This document shows, piece after piece, positions 25,209 through 34,453 of a stretch of 64,000 nt of DNA (positions are counted from its first letter, which is position 1; the number at the start of each line of letters is the position of its first letter). The stretch is from Chloroflexota bacterium. Its GTDB lineage: Bacteria > Chloroflexota > Anaerolineae > Aggregatilineales > Phototrophicaceae. Under the pieces are notes generated by a model that was given only the letters and a program-made list of their open reading frames with translations, was not told the origin of the DNA and searched no databases. Both the position numbers and the translations under genes were made by a program. Location of the stretch: assembly GCA_026707225.1 (NCBI GenBank), contig JAPOXG010000098.1, positions 1 through 64,000 on the forward strand, given 5' to 3'.

Positions 25209-26585
25209 TTACACAGCTACTTTCTGCGGCACGCTGAGTCGCACGAGTTCGCCGACATCATCGAGCTGCTCCAGGCGGCTGATGCCATCCAGCAGTTCGG
25301 CAACTTGCCCGTCTGGCAGAATGTCGCCGGCCATGTGGCGGAACTTGGCTTCGAATTCCGCATCGGTAAGCATATTCTCCGGCTCGCCCTTCGCGTGTTC
25401 GACGCGCCCGCGATAGTTTTGGCCATCATCGGTTATGATTCGGACTTCGCATCCATTCTTCGCGGGATGTTCAGCCTGAATCGCTTCGTCCAAACCGACC
25501 TTTGCCAGATGACGCAGCCGCCGCTGAAGCGGCTCGTCGTAGGTGGCGATGTCATCCGAGAACCAACGCCCGCGGGTCAAGATGACGGCGGCCGTCACCG
25601 GCAGGCTGAATGAGGCTTGCCCGACAGTTTCCGGCTCATAGTTGACGCGGAAAGAGGGCGTGATCGCTTCGTGATAGGCATCGATTTCGATGGATGTGAT
25701 TCTATCGAGGTCGGGCTGTCCGGATTGCAGAAGCGCCTGCGTGGCGTCGACGCAGGAATGCACGTGGCGGCAGCCGGCGTGGGGCTTGAAGCCGGTGCGC
25801 GCCAGGGCTTCGCCATCGAGCTGCTCGAGAAATGCCGGATCATAGCCGGGGCCGAAGGCGTGAAAATAGCCGTATTCGCCATCGAGCGCGCCAGGCGGGC
25901 CACGGAAGCCAAACTCCGCCATTTTGGCGCTGGCGATACCGTTTTGCGCGCCGTAGGCAGCCAGCAGATCTTTCGTATCGCAGGCGCCCGCATCGTAGAC
26001 ATATTGCTCGGTGCCACATGCCATGTCCATGGACAATGCGATCGCATGCGAGATTTTCTCAGCGGGCAATCCCATGGCGACGGCCGCTGTCACAGCGCTG
26101 GCCATCGTCCCGGCCTGACCTTTGTGGTCATGCCCGCGCTCGCGCTGCCAGACATCGACAGCGACCTGAATCATCTCCATCACGTCATAGCCAACCGCCA
26201 GCGCGGTAATGATTTGCTCGCCACTGAGTCGGTAGGCTTCGCCGAGCGCAAGGGCAACGGGAACCAGTTCCGAGGCGACATGACCGGCGCCGCGGTGGCT
26301 GTCGTCCATGCCCATGGCTTTGCCGGTGACGGCGTTCGCCCAGGCCGCGCCTTCAAGCGAACTGCTGCGTCCATCGCCGATGATGGTAGCATCGTCGCCG
26401 GGATGCGTCTGCGCCGCGTAATCGGCTGCCCGCCGTCCCAGCTCCGTCTGGATGCCGCCAAGCGTCACGCCAAAGTGATCGAGCATGACTTGGCGGGCTC
26501 GCGTTAGCGTGAGCTCGCTCAACTGGTGATAGTGTCGGTTCGCGGCGTATTCTCCTATGAATTGAACTGCTGTTTGTTCTTTCAT
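25209..26585 (-). CDS. MmgE/PrpD family protein, second copy
   Basis: A 458 aa protein colinear with the paralogue at 17810. It shares GMDDSHRGAGHVASELVP, GTEQYVYDAGACDTKDLL, DGEYGYFHAFGPGYDP and FKPHAGCRHVHSCVDA. The family catalyses dehydration, isomerisation or decarboxylation of small carboxylic acids. Strong AAAGGAG ribosome site. Cotranscribed with the downstream enolase-family gene (six-base gap). Paralogues at both ends of a transporter unit suggest two related substrates or consecutive steps. Confidence 0.88.
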   Translation of the reverse strand: MKEQTAVQFIGEYAANRHYHQLSELTLTRARQVMLDHFGVTLGGIQTELGRRAADYAAQTHPGDDATIIGDGRSSSLEGAAWANAVTGKAMGMDDSHRGAGHVASELVPVALALGEAYRLSGEQIITALAVGYDVMEMIQVAVDVWQRERGHDHKGQAGTMASAVTAAVAMGLPAEKISHAIALSMDMACGTEQYVYDAGACDTKDLLAAYGAQNGIASAKMAEFGFRGPPGALDGEYGYFHAFGPGYDPAFLEQLDGEALARTGFKPHAGCRHVHSCVDATQALLQSGQPDLDRITSIEIDAYHEAITPSFRVNYEPETVGQASFSLPVTAAVILTRGRWFSDDIATYDEPLQRRLRHLAKVGLDEAIQAEHPAKNGCEVRIITDDGQNYRGRVEHAKGEPENMLTDAEFEAKFRHMAGDILPDGQVAELLDGISRLEQLDDVGELVRLSVPQKVAV

Positions 26586-26685
26586 AACACGGCTCCTTTT
26601 TCTGATGCGGTCTTACTTTGGCCGATTCCCTCCTCAAGGGTTTAGAAAGGGTTCGGCATTCTGCGCAGCCCCGGGCTGAATCGAA

Positions 26686-27843
26686 TCATGCATCCAGCTG
26701 TAGGTAATAGCGATCGGCATGATGCGGCGAGAGGCGGACGGCTCCACCTGGCGTGATCAGAAAGTTATCGGAGATGAGAAAACCGCGATCGTTCTCCAGC
26801 ACGGTGCCCGGATGGAACGAGAGCACCATATTCGGTTTCAGCACGAAGCCGGGCGCGGCCGGTGAACTGGGTCCGTCGCTGCCGTCCAGCCCGGTGCTGT
26901 GACAGTCCGGCGTATGCTTGCCATCGACGGGGAAGCCGAGATCCCGCAAGGTTTTGTCGTTTGCCTCGGAAATGTCGTGAAAGGTATTGCCCGCTTTGGC
27001 GGCTGCCGAAGAGGCTTCTACCGCCGCCAGATAGCCATCCAAGAGCGCTTGCACATCGTCGGGCAGAGGATCAAAGGAGAAGACGGTGGTCATCTCGAGC
27101 CAGTAGCCGTAAGGCGATTCGTAGACAATTTCGAAGTTGATGATGTCTTCTTGCTTCATGCGCTGATCTTTCGGCGTTGGCACGGTGTAGGGTGTGCCAT
27201 CGGTAGAGAGCTTCGTCCTTCCCCAGAAAGCGCCGAAGGATTTGATATAACCTTCGACGGCGGCGCAAACATCCCAATAGCGGACGCCGACTCCAGCCAC
27301 ATCCTTGAAGATATCCATAGCCGAATCGAGGATGGCGCCGTTCTGCTGGATTGCTTCCAGCTCAAAGGGGGATTTGATTTGACGAATGACGTTGAAGGCG
27401 TCGGTGACTTCGACCATTTCGTAGCCCTCGAGCTGCTTGACGAAAGCCTGATAGGTGCCGAGGCCCATCAGCTTGCTCATATTGACCATGCCGATGCGTT
27501 TGCTGCCGGTTGCGTAGTCCTTGGCTTTGTCGCAGGTGGCGACCACGATATCGCCCTCCGGCGTGAAGACGCGCTCAGGCAAGGTGGAGGTTTCGTTGCG
27601 GCTCCAGACAGCTTGGTAAGAACTCCAGACATGTAGCCAGGGATGGGGGTCATCGGCGCCCAGAATGGCATAAGCGACCCCACCCCAGAGATGCGCGTTG
27701 GTGATGTAGCGAATCCCGCCCATGCCACCCGGCATTGCCTGGCCGGTGATGATGAGAACGTCGAGGTCTTGCTCCTTCATCATCGCTTGCAGTTTTTCCA
27801 CGCGGCGCGCGGTATCCCGTTTCAGTGCGTCATGAGTCAACAT
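26686..27843 (-). CDS. M24-family (creatinase/Xaa-Pro peptidase-like) protein with altered metal site
   Basis: A 385 aa pita-bread-fold protein with an N-terminal creatinase domain (about 1-150) and a C-terminal M24 domain. Aligning by eye to aminopeptidase P/prolidase, the five metal ligands Asp, Asp, His, Glu, Glu read E238, E250, H315, H344 and S358. A standard two-metal centre is therefore unlikely. Creatinase is a known metal-free member of the fold, so a non-peptidase C-N hydrolase is plausible. The start was set at 27841-27843 (AGGAG upstream) because the longer frame to 27927 overlaps the preceding gene. It is 13 bases after an ornithine-cyclodeaminase-family gene. Confidence 0.8.
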   Translation of the reverse strand: MLTHDALKRDTARRVEKLQAMMKEQDLDVLIITGQAMPGGMGGIRYITNAHLWGGVAYAILGADDPHPWLHVWSSYQAVWSRNETSTLPERVFTPEGDIVVATCDKAKDYATGSKRIGMVNMSKLMGLGTYQAFVKQLEGYEMVEVTDAFNVIRQIKSPFELEAIQQNGAILDSAMDIFKDVAGVGVRYWDVCAAVEGYIKSFGAFWGRTKLSTDGTPYTVPTPKDQRMKQEDIINFEIVYESPYGYWLEMTTVFSFDPLPDDVQALLDGYLAAVEASSAAAKAGNTFHDISEANDKTLRDLGFPVDGKHTPDCHSTGLDGSDGPSSPAAPGFVLKPNMVLSFHPGTVLENDRGFLISDNFLITPGGAVRLSPHHADRYYLQLDA

Positions 27844-27856
27844 GTAAATCTGCTCC

Positions 27857-28888
27857 TTATAGCTCATATTCGTAGGGTTGATTAAATGAGAACTCGGTAC
27901 CGATGCCTCTTGCCTTTGCTTTTTCAACTAAACGGGCGGCGACGGCGACGTCTTCGATCGCGGTGCCGCCGGAGAGAAAGAGCGTCCATTTGCTGTCGTC
28001 CGCGCGTCCCTCAATCGTACCAGCGACCAAGCCGCCTAAGTCGCCGATGACATGCGATTCATCAATGATACCCGCTTTGAGCGGGATGATGATCTCGCCG
28101 TTTTCTTTGAAACCCTGCTTCCATTCATCGACGAAGACGCGGCTGTTGACCACAGTATATTCGTCAACTTCGCGAACCCAGGGATAGTGGGCGCCCAAAG
28201 CGTTGATGTGCAGCGGCTTGTCGGGCAGGTCAGCTCCGTCAAAGACGGGCGATGGCGAGGTCGTGATGGTAATGACGATGTCAGCGTCCTGCAGGGCAGC
28301 GGCCGGTGTGGCGGCCGGCGTGACGTCGATGCCCAATTCGGCGGTCATTTTCTCGCAGAATTCATGACGTTGCGGCGCCCGGCGGCTGTAGGCTTTGACC
28401 GATTGGATCTGGCAGACTTTCATTACGGCGTGGAGTTGTGACCGGGCGTGGCGGCCAGTGCCGAAGAGCGCCAATTGCGCGCTGCCGGCGGGCGCCAAAT
28501 GACGTATTGCCAGAGCGGACAGCGCAGCAGTCTTGAGCCAGTCGTAGTAAAGAACCTCCATGACGCAAGTCAAGGCGCCGCTGTTGGTATCGAAGAGGAA
28601 CATAAATGTTTCGAGCCCGGTGGGCAAGCCGGCAGTATATGGCTGTATGCCAGCGCCTCCCAGACCCGGCAACAGAGCCGCTTTGAATTGGAACGAGGCT
28701 TTGGAGCCGGCTGGCAGATGTCCAGCGCGGAAGGACTCGTTGCGGTCGCCCTCGATATATAGGCTTTCACGGGGAAAGCCGATTCCCGCGCCCAAGCCGA
28801 TTTCTCGATAGCCGGCTTCGACGGCGTCGATGTATTCGGGCAGGTCCATTAGTCCCCTGATTTCGTGATTGCGCAGTAAGAGCACCAT
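27857..28888 (-). CDS. Ornithine cyclodeaminase / mu-crystallin family protein (copy 1)
   Basis: A 343 aa NAD(P)-dependent family that deaminates or reduces imino and amino acids. The Rossmann motif is LFGTGRHARSQ (about residues 139-149). The substrate-arginine motif RTxAxSAxA is WLKTAALSALA, with Lys in place of Arg. The catalytic Asp region (GAD in ornithine cyclodeaminase) reads GAHYPW. True ornithine cyclodeaminase activity is therefore doubtful; an imine reductase or dehydrogenase role is more likely. Six bases separate it from its closely similar paralogue upstream, and 13 from the M24-like gene downstream. Confidence 0.85.
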   Translation of the reverse strand: MVLLLRNHEIRGLMDLPEYIDAVEAGYREIGLGAGIGFPRESLYIEGDRNESFRAGHLPAGSKASFQFKAALLPGLGGAGIQPYTAGLPTGLETFMFLFDTNSGALTCVMEVLYYDWLKTAALSALAIRHLAPAGSAQLALFGTGRHARSQLHAVMKVCQIQSVKAYSRRAPQRHEFCEKMTAELGIDVTPAATPAAALQDADIVITITTSPSPVFDGADLPDKPLHINALGAHYPWVREVDEYTVVNSRVFVDEWKQGFKENGEIIIPLKAGIIDESHVIGDLGGLVAGTIEGRADDSKWTLFLSGGTAIEDVAVAARLVEKAKARGIGTEFSFNQPYEYEL

Positions 28889-28894
28889 GATTCG

Positions 28895-29926
28895 TTATAA
28901 CTCAAATTCATAGGGTTGGCTGAATTGGAATTCCGTGCCTATCCCGCGTTCGCGCGCGCGCTCGTAAAGACGGGTCGCCACAGCGATATCATCAATGCCG
29001 GTTCCGCCGGATAGGAACAGCGTCCAGTTGGTGTCTTCGAGACGCGCGGGAACTTGCCCGGACACGAGCGCGCCCAGATCGCCTTTGACGTGCGACTGAT
29101 CGATGACGCCCGCTTCCAACGGAATGACGATTTCGCCATTTTCGCTGATGCCCTGCTGCATGACATCTACGAAGACACGGCTGTGAAGCACGGTATATTC
29201 ATCAATTTCGCGCACCCAGGGATAATGCGCGCCGAGACCGTTGATATGCAAGGGTCTGTTTGGCAGATCGCGCCCGTCAAAGACCGGCGTTGCGGAGGTG
29301 GTGATGGCGGTTACGATATCTGCTTCGCGCAAGGCGTCCTGCGGCGAATCGGCAGGGAGCACGTCGATGCCCAGTTCCGCGCTCATCTTTTCGCAGAAAG
29401 CGCGGCGCTTTAGGGCGTTGCGGCTATAAGCTTGCACCCGCTGAATGTCGGCGACTTTCGTGAGGGCGTAGAGCTGCGAGCGGGCGTGGCGTCCGGTGCT
29501 GAAGAGCGCCAGGACCGAACTGCCGGGCGGCGCGAGATGACGGGTCGCCAAAGCGGAGACGGCGGCGGTCTTGAGCCAGCTGAGATACATGACTTCCATA
29601 ATTGCAGCCAGGGCGCCGCTTTCCGTGTCGAAAAGGAACAGGAAAGTTTCGAGACCTTGCGGCAAGCCGGCGGTGTAAGCGTTGACGCCAGCGCCGCCCA
29701 GATTGGGCAGCAGCCCCACTTTGAACTTGAACGAAGCTTTGCTGCCGGCGGGCAGATGGCCGCCGCCGTGGCTTTTGTTTCTGTCGCCCTTGATCCAAAG
29801 GTTTTCACGCGGGTAGACGGCGCCAGCGCCCGCGCCAAGCTCGCGATAGCCGTCTTCGACCGCGTCCATGTAGTCCGACACATCCATCAGTCCGCGGATT
29901 TCGTGATTGTGCAGCAGCAATACCAT
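28895..29926 (-). CDS. Ornithine cyclodeaminase / mu-crystallin family protein (copy 2)
   Basis: 343 aa, the same length as its tandem neighbour and alignable throughout without obvious gaps. The dinucleotide motif here is LFSTGRHARSQ, so the first glycine of GxGxxA is Ser. It shares the GAHYPW and WLKTAAVSALA replacements. This copy may bind its cofactor differently or have another role, perhaps as partner subunit to copy 1, since the family forms dimers. The start ATG 29924-29926 has only a weak ribosome site (GGTCAACAGA). It lies 23 bases after an MFS gene. Confidence 0.85.
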   Translation of the reverse strand: MVLLLHNHEIRGLMDVSDYMDAVEDGYRELGAGAGAVYPRENLWIKGDRNKSHGGGHLPAGSKASFKFKVGLLPNLGGAGVNAYTAGLPQGLETFLFLFDTESGALAAIMEVMYLSWLKTAAVSALATRHLAPPGSSVLALFSTGRHARSQLYALTKVADIQRVQAYSRNALKRRAFCEKMSAELGIDVLPADSPQDALREADIVTAITTSATPVFDGRDLPNRPLHINGLGAHYPWVREIDEYTVLHSRVFVDVMQQGISENGEIVIPLEAGVIDQSHVKGDLGALVSGQVPARLEDTNWTLFLSGGTGIDDIAVATRLYERARERGIGTEFQFSQPYEFEL

Positions 29927-29949
29927 TCTGTTGACCTTGTCTCTCGCAG

Positions 29950-31170
29950 CTAGAGATCGAGCAATGGCGAGCGCGTTGCGATCATAAGAATGCAGGTGAA
30001 GGCGACGCAGGCGCCCGCAGCCGCCATGACGATCGAGATGCCAAAAAACTCGGCGACCGTACCGCCGATTAAGGCCGAAATCGGAATCAGCCCCCAGACC
30101 ATGCCCCAGACGCTCATCATGCGGCCACGCAGTTCATCTTTGATGTGAATCAACAGGAGCGCATTGATAAGGGTCAAGAATATGCCGGAGAAAATGCCGA
30201 TGACAAAAATCAGACCGAGCGCGATGAGCGATTCGCTCATAAAGGCGAATACGACCATGCCGAGGCCGAAGAGCGCCGAGAATACGAGAATCGCCCAGCC
30301 TTTGGGATAGACATCGCCGATAAGGGCGACGGCAAAGCCTGACAGAGCAGAACCCATGCTGGCGCTGCCCACCAGCAGCCCGAGTAGCGCCGGCCCCTCA
30401 TTCAGCACACGGTCGACGAAGAGCGGCATCAGTTTTTGGTAGGGCATACCCACCGGCACGAAGACGAGCGCCATCAGCACAAGGGCGAACAGCGCGCGGT
30501 CCTGGCGCAGATAGGCAATGACCTGCCACATGCCTCGCAGGATATTGTAAGCGTCTCGCCGCTTCTGCTTTGGCGGAGGCAAGAAATGCGCGGCTTTATG
30601 GTAGAGAAAAGCGCCCAAGGCGAATATCGCCGCCTGCACGGTCAGCGTGAAGGCGATATTGGTCAAGTCCAGCAGGAAACCGGCCAGCACTGGCCCAAAG
30701 AAGCCCATCAAACGCGTGCCGGAGTAACTCAATGTGCTGGCGTTGAAGATCATATCTTCCGGCACCAGGTTCGGCAGTATCGCCATGCGCGCCGGGGCGT
30801 AAATGGCGAAGGTCGCGCCCAGCGCCAGCGACGTTAAGAGGATGAACTCCGGCCGCGCGTGATCGGTCGCAGCCAACAGCGCCAAGAACGCCGAGCTAAG
30901 GACGGCTATCGTCAATGAGAACTGGACGATCAATTGGCGCTTGAGGCGGTCGGCAACCAAGCCCGACAATGGCGACACCATCAGCAGCGGCAAACCATAG
31001 GCGAAGGCGACCATCCCGACCATGACGGCCGAATCAGTGATAACCAGCATGTACCAGCCGAGAGCGACCGCTTGCAGCAAGTAAGCGATATGAACGAGCA
31101 CATTGCCAAACCAATACCAACGGTAGGCATGCACTCGGAAGCTGCTACGGTTGACCAGGCTGAGGATCAT
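29950..31170 (-). CDS. MFS transporter (EntS-like MFS_3 family)
   Basis: A 406 aa membrane protein with about twelve helices. It has the MFS signature loop between helices 2 and 3 (GLVADRLKRQ, about residues 70-79) and the second-half loop DELRGRMMSV. MFS_3/EntS-like proteins usually export small molecules. GGGAG precedes ATG 31168-31170. It sits in the catabolic block, upstream of the ornithine-cyclodeaminase pair and downstream of the M14 cluster. It may export a metabolite or an unusable amino acid, which is an inference only. Confidence 0.87.
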   Translation of the reverse strand: MILSLVNRSSFRVHAYRWYWFGNVLVHIAYLLQAVALGWYMLVITDSAVMVGMVAFAYGLPLLMVSPLSGLVADRLKRQLIVQFSLTIAVLSSAFLALLAATDHARPEFILLTSLALGATFAIYAPARMAILPNLVPEDMIFNASTLSYSGTRLMGFFGPVLAGFLLDLTNIAFTLTVQAAIFALGAFLYHKAAHFLPPPKQKRRDAYNILRGMWQVIAYLRQDRALFALVLMALVFVPVGMPYQKLMPLFVDRVLNEGPALLGLLVGSASMGSALSGFAVALIGDVYPKGWAILVFSALFGLGMVVFAFMSESLIALGLIFVIGIFSGIFLTLINALLLIHIKDELRGRMMSVWGMVWGLIPISALIGGTVAEFFGISIVMAAAGACVAFTCILMIATRSPLLDL

Positions 31171-31284
31171 GCAACTCCCATTCGTTGATTGCTTCTCCCT
31201 GCATAGGGGAAGCGGGGAGTCCGAGCTTGATTCAGACGATTGCAGCGCTCGCTTCCAATTGAAGGAGGGGTACTGAGCAGCGAT

Positions 31285-32268
31285 TCACGCAATGGCGATC
31301 TCCTCGACCAAATCACCGAGGATTGCCAGCACGGCGCCTTGCTCTGGCACAGGCCAAGCGGCGCCGCCACGCGCCATGATGCCAGCCCGCGGCGCCAGGA
31401 TGTCTGCAAGACGCTTCCCGGAAAACGGATGGCGGACGTAGCCGATTTTGTCGCCGGCTTGCACCTGGGTCCCTCGTTTATCCTTGTTTATAAAGGTAAA
31501 ACCGCGAACATCGGATGAGGTCAGGACCGTGTGCTGCCGGATGACGCTCACATTATCAACGTCGGATTCGATGGCGCCGCCCAGCATGCCGAGGCAGCGC
31601 ATGGCGTTGCGAACGGCGTTGCGCATGCGGCCGAGATTCTGATCGCGATAATCGCGCAAGCCGGGACCGCCACCGATATAGGCGGCGACGCTCGCCTTTC
31701 CATCGCTGGCGGCTTGATGCGCCATCGAGCCATCGTCGCCGCGGTCCAGCAAAACATGCGGCAAACCCAGCGCAACTGCCAAATCCCTGGACTTGTCAAC
31801 AGCGCCCTCGCTGTAAACGCCGACAAACTCGTGGTAGCTGGAGAGGGCGCCGGTGCGAATGTCCAGCAGCGCGTCCGCGTTGGCAATAGCGGCGTTGTAG
31901 TAGCTGTGCACGAGTCGTTCGCTGACGCTTCCGGCGGGATCGCCGCGACCGACTCGGTTGTAGTGTTTCCCGTCCCAAGCGCTGTTGACCTGTTCGAACT
32001 CAAAGGCGGAGGTATTCATCAAGGGGGCGACGATCAAGGCGCCTTTCATCCGGGCGGGATCGAGCTCGTTGGCCACATGCGGGAGGATAAGAGCCGGCTC
32101 GATTTCCAAGCCGCTGGCGCCAGCTTGCACGACAAGCGTGGGACCGTTCTGCGCGCCGACGAGCAGATGCAGGGGAATATGGATGGGAAAGCGCCCGTGC
32201 GTCAGCCCGATACTGAAGAAACCGAAGGCGCGCTCGCCTTGATTCGCTTGAATTGTGCCGATCTTCAT
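31285..32268 (-). CDS. M14/AstE-like pseudoenzyme, pair 1 (B-type)
   Basis: A 327 aa protein with the succinylglutamate desuccinylase/aspartoacylase (M14) fold but without its active site. The H-x-x-E zinc motif reads S52-G-L-E55. The third zinc ligand (His of D-x-H-x-G) is R138 in DIRTG. The catalytic Glu of the TIEFGG strand is Y197 (AAYIGGG). The C-terminal beta domain is kept (KIGYVRHPFSG). The long open frame to 32577 is rejected: MKIGTIQ at 32268 matches its homologue's start and has GGAG upstream. It follows an apparently active paralogue by 20 bases. It may be a regulatory or structural partner of that enzyme. Confidence 0.82.
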   Translation of the reverse strand: MKIGTIQANQGERAFGFFSIGLTHGRFPIHIPLHLLVGAQNGPTLVVQAGASGLEIEPALILPHVANELDPARMKGALIVAPLMNTSAFEFEQVNSAWDGKHYNRVGRGDPAGSVSERLVHSYYNAAIANADALLDIRTGALSSYHEFVGVYSEGAVDKSRDLAVALGLPHVLLDRGDDGSMAHQAASDGKASVAAYIGGGPGLRDYRDQNLGRMRNAVRNAMRCLGMLGGAIESDVDNVSVIRQHTVLTSSDVRGFTFINKDKRGTQVQAGDKIGYVRHPFSGKRLADILAPRAGIMARGGAAWPVPEQGAVLAILGDLVEEIAIA

Positions 32269-32288
32269 CTGTCGAATCTCCAGTCTTT

Positions 32289-33326
32289 CTAGTCGAAGTC
32301 GAGGTATAGGTCCATCATGCGGCGATCTTCGATGCGGTCGATTGAGCCGAGAATGCCGATGGAGGTGGCGCCGACAGTCGGCCATTCTTGCCCGCTGGGG
32401 ATGACAATGCCATCGTCGGGCGTCGGCATGGCCGCCAAGAGCGCGCCGGTGTAGGGATCGACAAGCCGGCCATAGACATCGCCCGCTTTGAGTTCGTCGC
32501 GGAATTTGCGATCGCGGATGAAGAGGCCGTCGACTGGTGGTTTCCAGATGACGATGCCGGCGTTGTAGACAGTACAAAGCGGACCGTCAGACTCGAATTC
32601 GCCGTCGATGATGCGCATGGCTTTCAAGATATTCCAAATGCCGCGCTCGGCGTCGCGGACGTTGTCATCGCCATTCTTGTACCAGCCGGCGCCGCCGCCG
32701 AACTCGATGGTGATCATCGTCGTGCCGACTTCTTCGAGCGCTACTTTGGCGAAGCTTGGCGAAAAGGTGCCGGCTGGGAAGAAGGCCGCCTGATCAAGCC
32801 CGTAAGCCACCACAAGCTTCCGGCGGCGCTCTTCATGAATGGTGAGATTGTCGGGGTCGTCTTCGGCGTCAAACAGGACGTAGCGTTCGTAGGCGGTTCG
32901 GCCGCCGGCATGAAAGTCGATGAATACATCGGACTGGATGAAGGCTTCCTGGAAATAGACGTAAGCCATCAGGTCGGAGGCGCTGCCGTTCTTGTTACCG
33001 GGAAAGAGTTGGCTAATGTCTTTGTTGTCGACGCGTGACATGCGTTCGCCGAGTTCGAAGCCGGCGCGGTTGACAACCGGCACGACGATGACGTTGCCTC
33101 GCATTATGGTCGGATCCGCTTTTTCGACGAAGTTGAGCAAAGCGAGGGAGCCGATGATTTCGCCACCGTGCACGGCGCCCTGCATCAAAAGTGTAGGACC
33201 CGGCTCCGCCCCAGCCAAGAGGTGTACGGGTATGTCCAGCTTCAGACCGGAGCGCGTCGTCGTCGTTTCAAGATACCCGAACGTCTTTTCTCCGGCCTTT
33301 GCCGAAACATTGCCGACTCGTAACAT
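32289..33326 (-). CDS. M14/AstE-like deacylase, pair 1 (A-type, active site intact)
   Basis: A 345 aa zinc hydrolase of the succinylglutamate desuccinylase/aspartoacylase family. The zinc ligands are H53, E56 (VHGGE) and H139 (DFHAG); the catalytic Glu is E208 (TIEFGGG). A C-terminal beta domain follows (WKPPVDGLFI). The likely reaction is removal of an acyl group from, or cleavage of a terminal residue of, an N-acyl amino acid; the substrate is unknown. Perfect AGGAGG ribosome site before ATG 33324-33326. It is the upstream member of an A-B gene pair that occurs twice in tandem. Confidence 0.87.
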   Translation of the reverse strand: MLRVGNVSAKAGEKTFGYLETTTTRSGLKLDIPVHLLAGAEPGPTLLMQGAVHGGEIIGSLALLNFVEKADPTIMRGNVIVVPVVNRAGFELGERMSRVDNKDISQLFPGNKNGSASDLMAYVYFQEAFIQSDVFIDFHAGGRTAYERYVLFDAEDDPDNLTIHEERRRKLVVAYGLDQAAFFPAGTFSPSFAKVALEEVGTTMITIEFGGGAGWYKNGDDNVRDAERGIWNILKAMRIIDGEFESDGPLCTVYNAGIVIWKPPVDGLFIRDRKFRDELKAGDVYGRLVDPYTGALLAAMPTPDDGIVIPSGQEWPTVGATSIGILGSIDRIEDRRMMDLYLDFD

Positions 33327-33395
33327 GCAATTCCTCCTCTAGTGTTCGGCTGACCCAAGGGTCGCTCCCGATTTCGACTTGCGAGCGCGTCTCGA

Positions 33396-34379
33396 TTAAC
33401 CAATCGCGATCTCTTCGACCAGGTCGCCGATGATGGCGAGGATCTCGTCTTCTGGCGGGACGGGCCAGGAGGCGCCGGCGTGGACCATGACGCCGCCGCG
33501 GGGCGCCTTGATCTGCTCGATCGTCTCACCCGAGAAGGGATGGCGCACATAGCCGAGCACATCGCCGGCGTTGACCTGCTGGCCACGCAGGCTCTTGTCC
33601 ATGAAAGTAAAACCGCGTTCGCCGGTTGGGGTGATGACCGTGTGCTCCTGGATGACGGCGACGCTTGCGACATCGGATTCGGGGTTGCCGGCGAGCATGC
33701 CCAGATGGCGCATGGCGTTGAGCACGGCAGCGCGCACTCGACCCAGATCCTGATCGCGATAGTCGCGTAAGCCTGGTCCGCCGCCGATAAAGGCGACCAC
33801 GGAGGCTTTGCCAGCGCGCGCGGCTTCCAGCGCCATCGAGTTGAATTCGTCTTTGCCGAGCACAACTTGTGGCAGCCCCAGCGCTATCGCCAGCGCTTTT
33901 GAGCTTTCGACATCGCCCAGGTCATTGACGCCGGCGAAATGATGGTAGCTCCATTGCGAGCCGGTGCGGATATCGAGGAGGGCGTCGGCATTGGCGATGG
34001 CTGCTTGATAATAGGCGTCGACCAATTGCTCGCTGACGCTGCCGCCAGCATCGCCGCGGCCGAGTTGGTTGAAGTGCTTGTCATCGTAGACGCTGGTGCC
34101 CCGCGCGAATTCAAAGCCGGAAGTGTTCATCAGCGGCGCCACGATCAATGTGCCGCTTAGATCGGCCGGGTCGAGTTCTTTGACGACGTGCGGCAGAATC
34201 AGCGAAGGTTCGATTTCGAGCCCGCTGGCGCCGGCTTGCACGACCAAAGTGGGACCGTCTTGAGCGCCGTTGACGATATGCAGCGGAATATGGACGGGGA
34301 AGCGCCCGTGCGTTTCGCCAGATTTGAAGAAGCCGTAAGCTTTTTCGCCGGGCGCCGCTTCTATGTTTCCGAGTTTCAT
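33396..34379 (-). CDS. M14/AstE-like pseudoenzyme, pair 2 (B-type)
   Basis: 327 aa, the same length as the B-type protein of pair 1 and with the same losses: S52 for the first zinc His (ASGLE), R138 for the second (DIRTG) and F197 for the catalytic Glu (VAFIGGG). The rest of the sequence is well conserved between the two B proteins (GAQDGPTLVVQAGASG, GLRDYRDQDLGR, VRHPFSGE), so the protein is under selection rather than decaying. AGGAGA precedes ATG 34377-34379; the longer frame to 34550 is rejected. It follows the A-type gene of pair 2 by 74 bases, with a degenerate palindromic repeat (about 34395-34420) between them. Confidence 0.82.
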   Translation of the reverse strand: MKLGNIEAAPGEKAYGFFKSGETHGRFPVHIPLHIVNGAQDGPTLVVQAGASGLEIEPSLILPHVVKELDPADLSGTLIVAPLMNTSGFEFARGTSVYDDKHFNQLGRGDAGGSVSEQLVDAYYQAAIANADALLDIRTGSQWSYHHFAGVNDLGDVESSKALAIALGLPQVVLGKDEFNSMALEAARAGKASVVAFIGGGPGLRDYRDQDLGRVRAAVLNAMRHLGMLAGNPESDVASVAVIQEHTVITPTGERGFTFMDKSLRGQQVNAGDVLGYVRHPFSGETIEQIKAPRGGVMVHAGASWPVPPEDEILAIIGDLVEEIAIG

Positions 34380-34453
34380 GGGATTGATTTCTCCTTTGCG
34401 GGCGACCCAAGGGTTGCCCTTACAGTTGTCAGGTTGGCGGTCGTCCCAAATTG

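Noticed and set aside
32269..32577. Arginine- and histidine-rich extension of the B-type M14 protein (likewise 34380-34550)
   Set aside because: It overlaps the upstream A-type gene in another frame. The homologous start and ribosome site are at 32268 and 34379.
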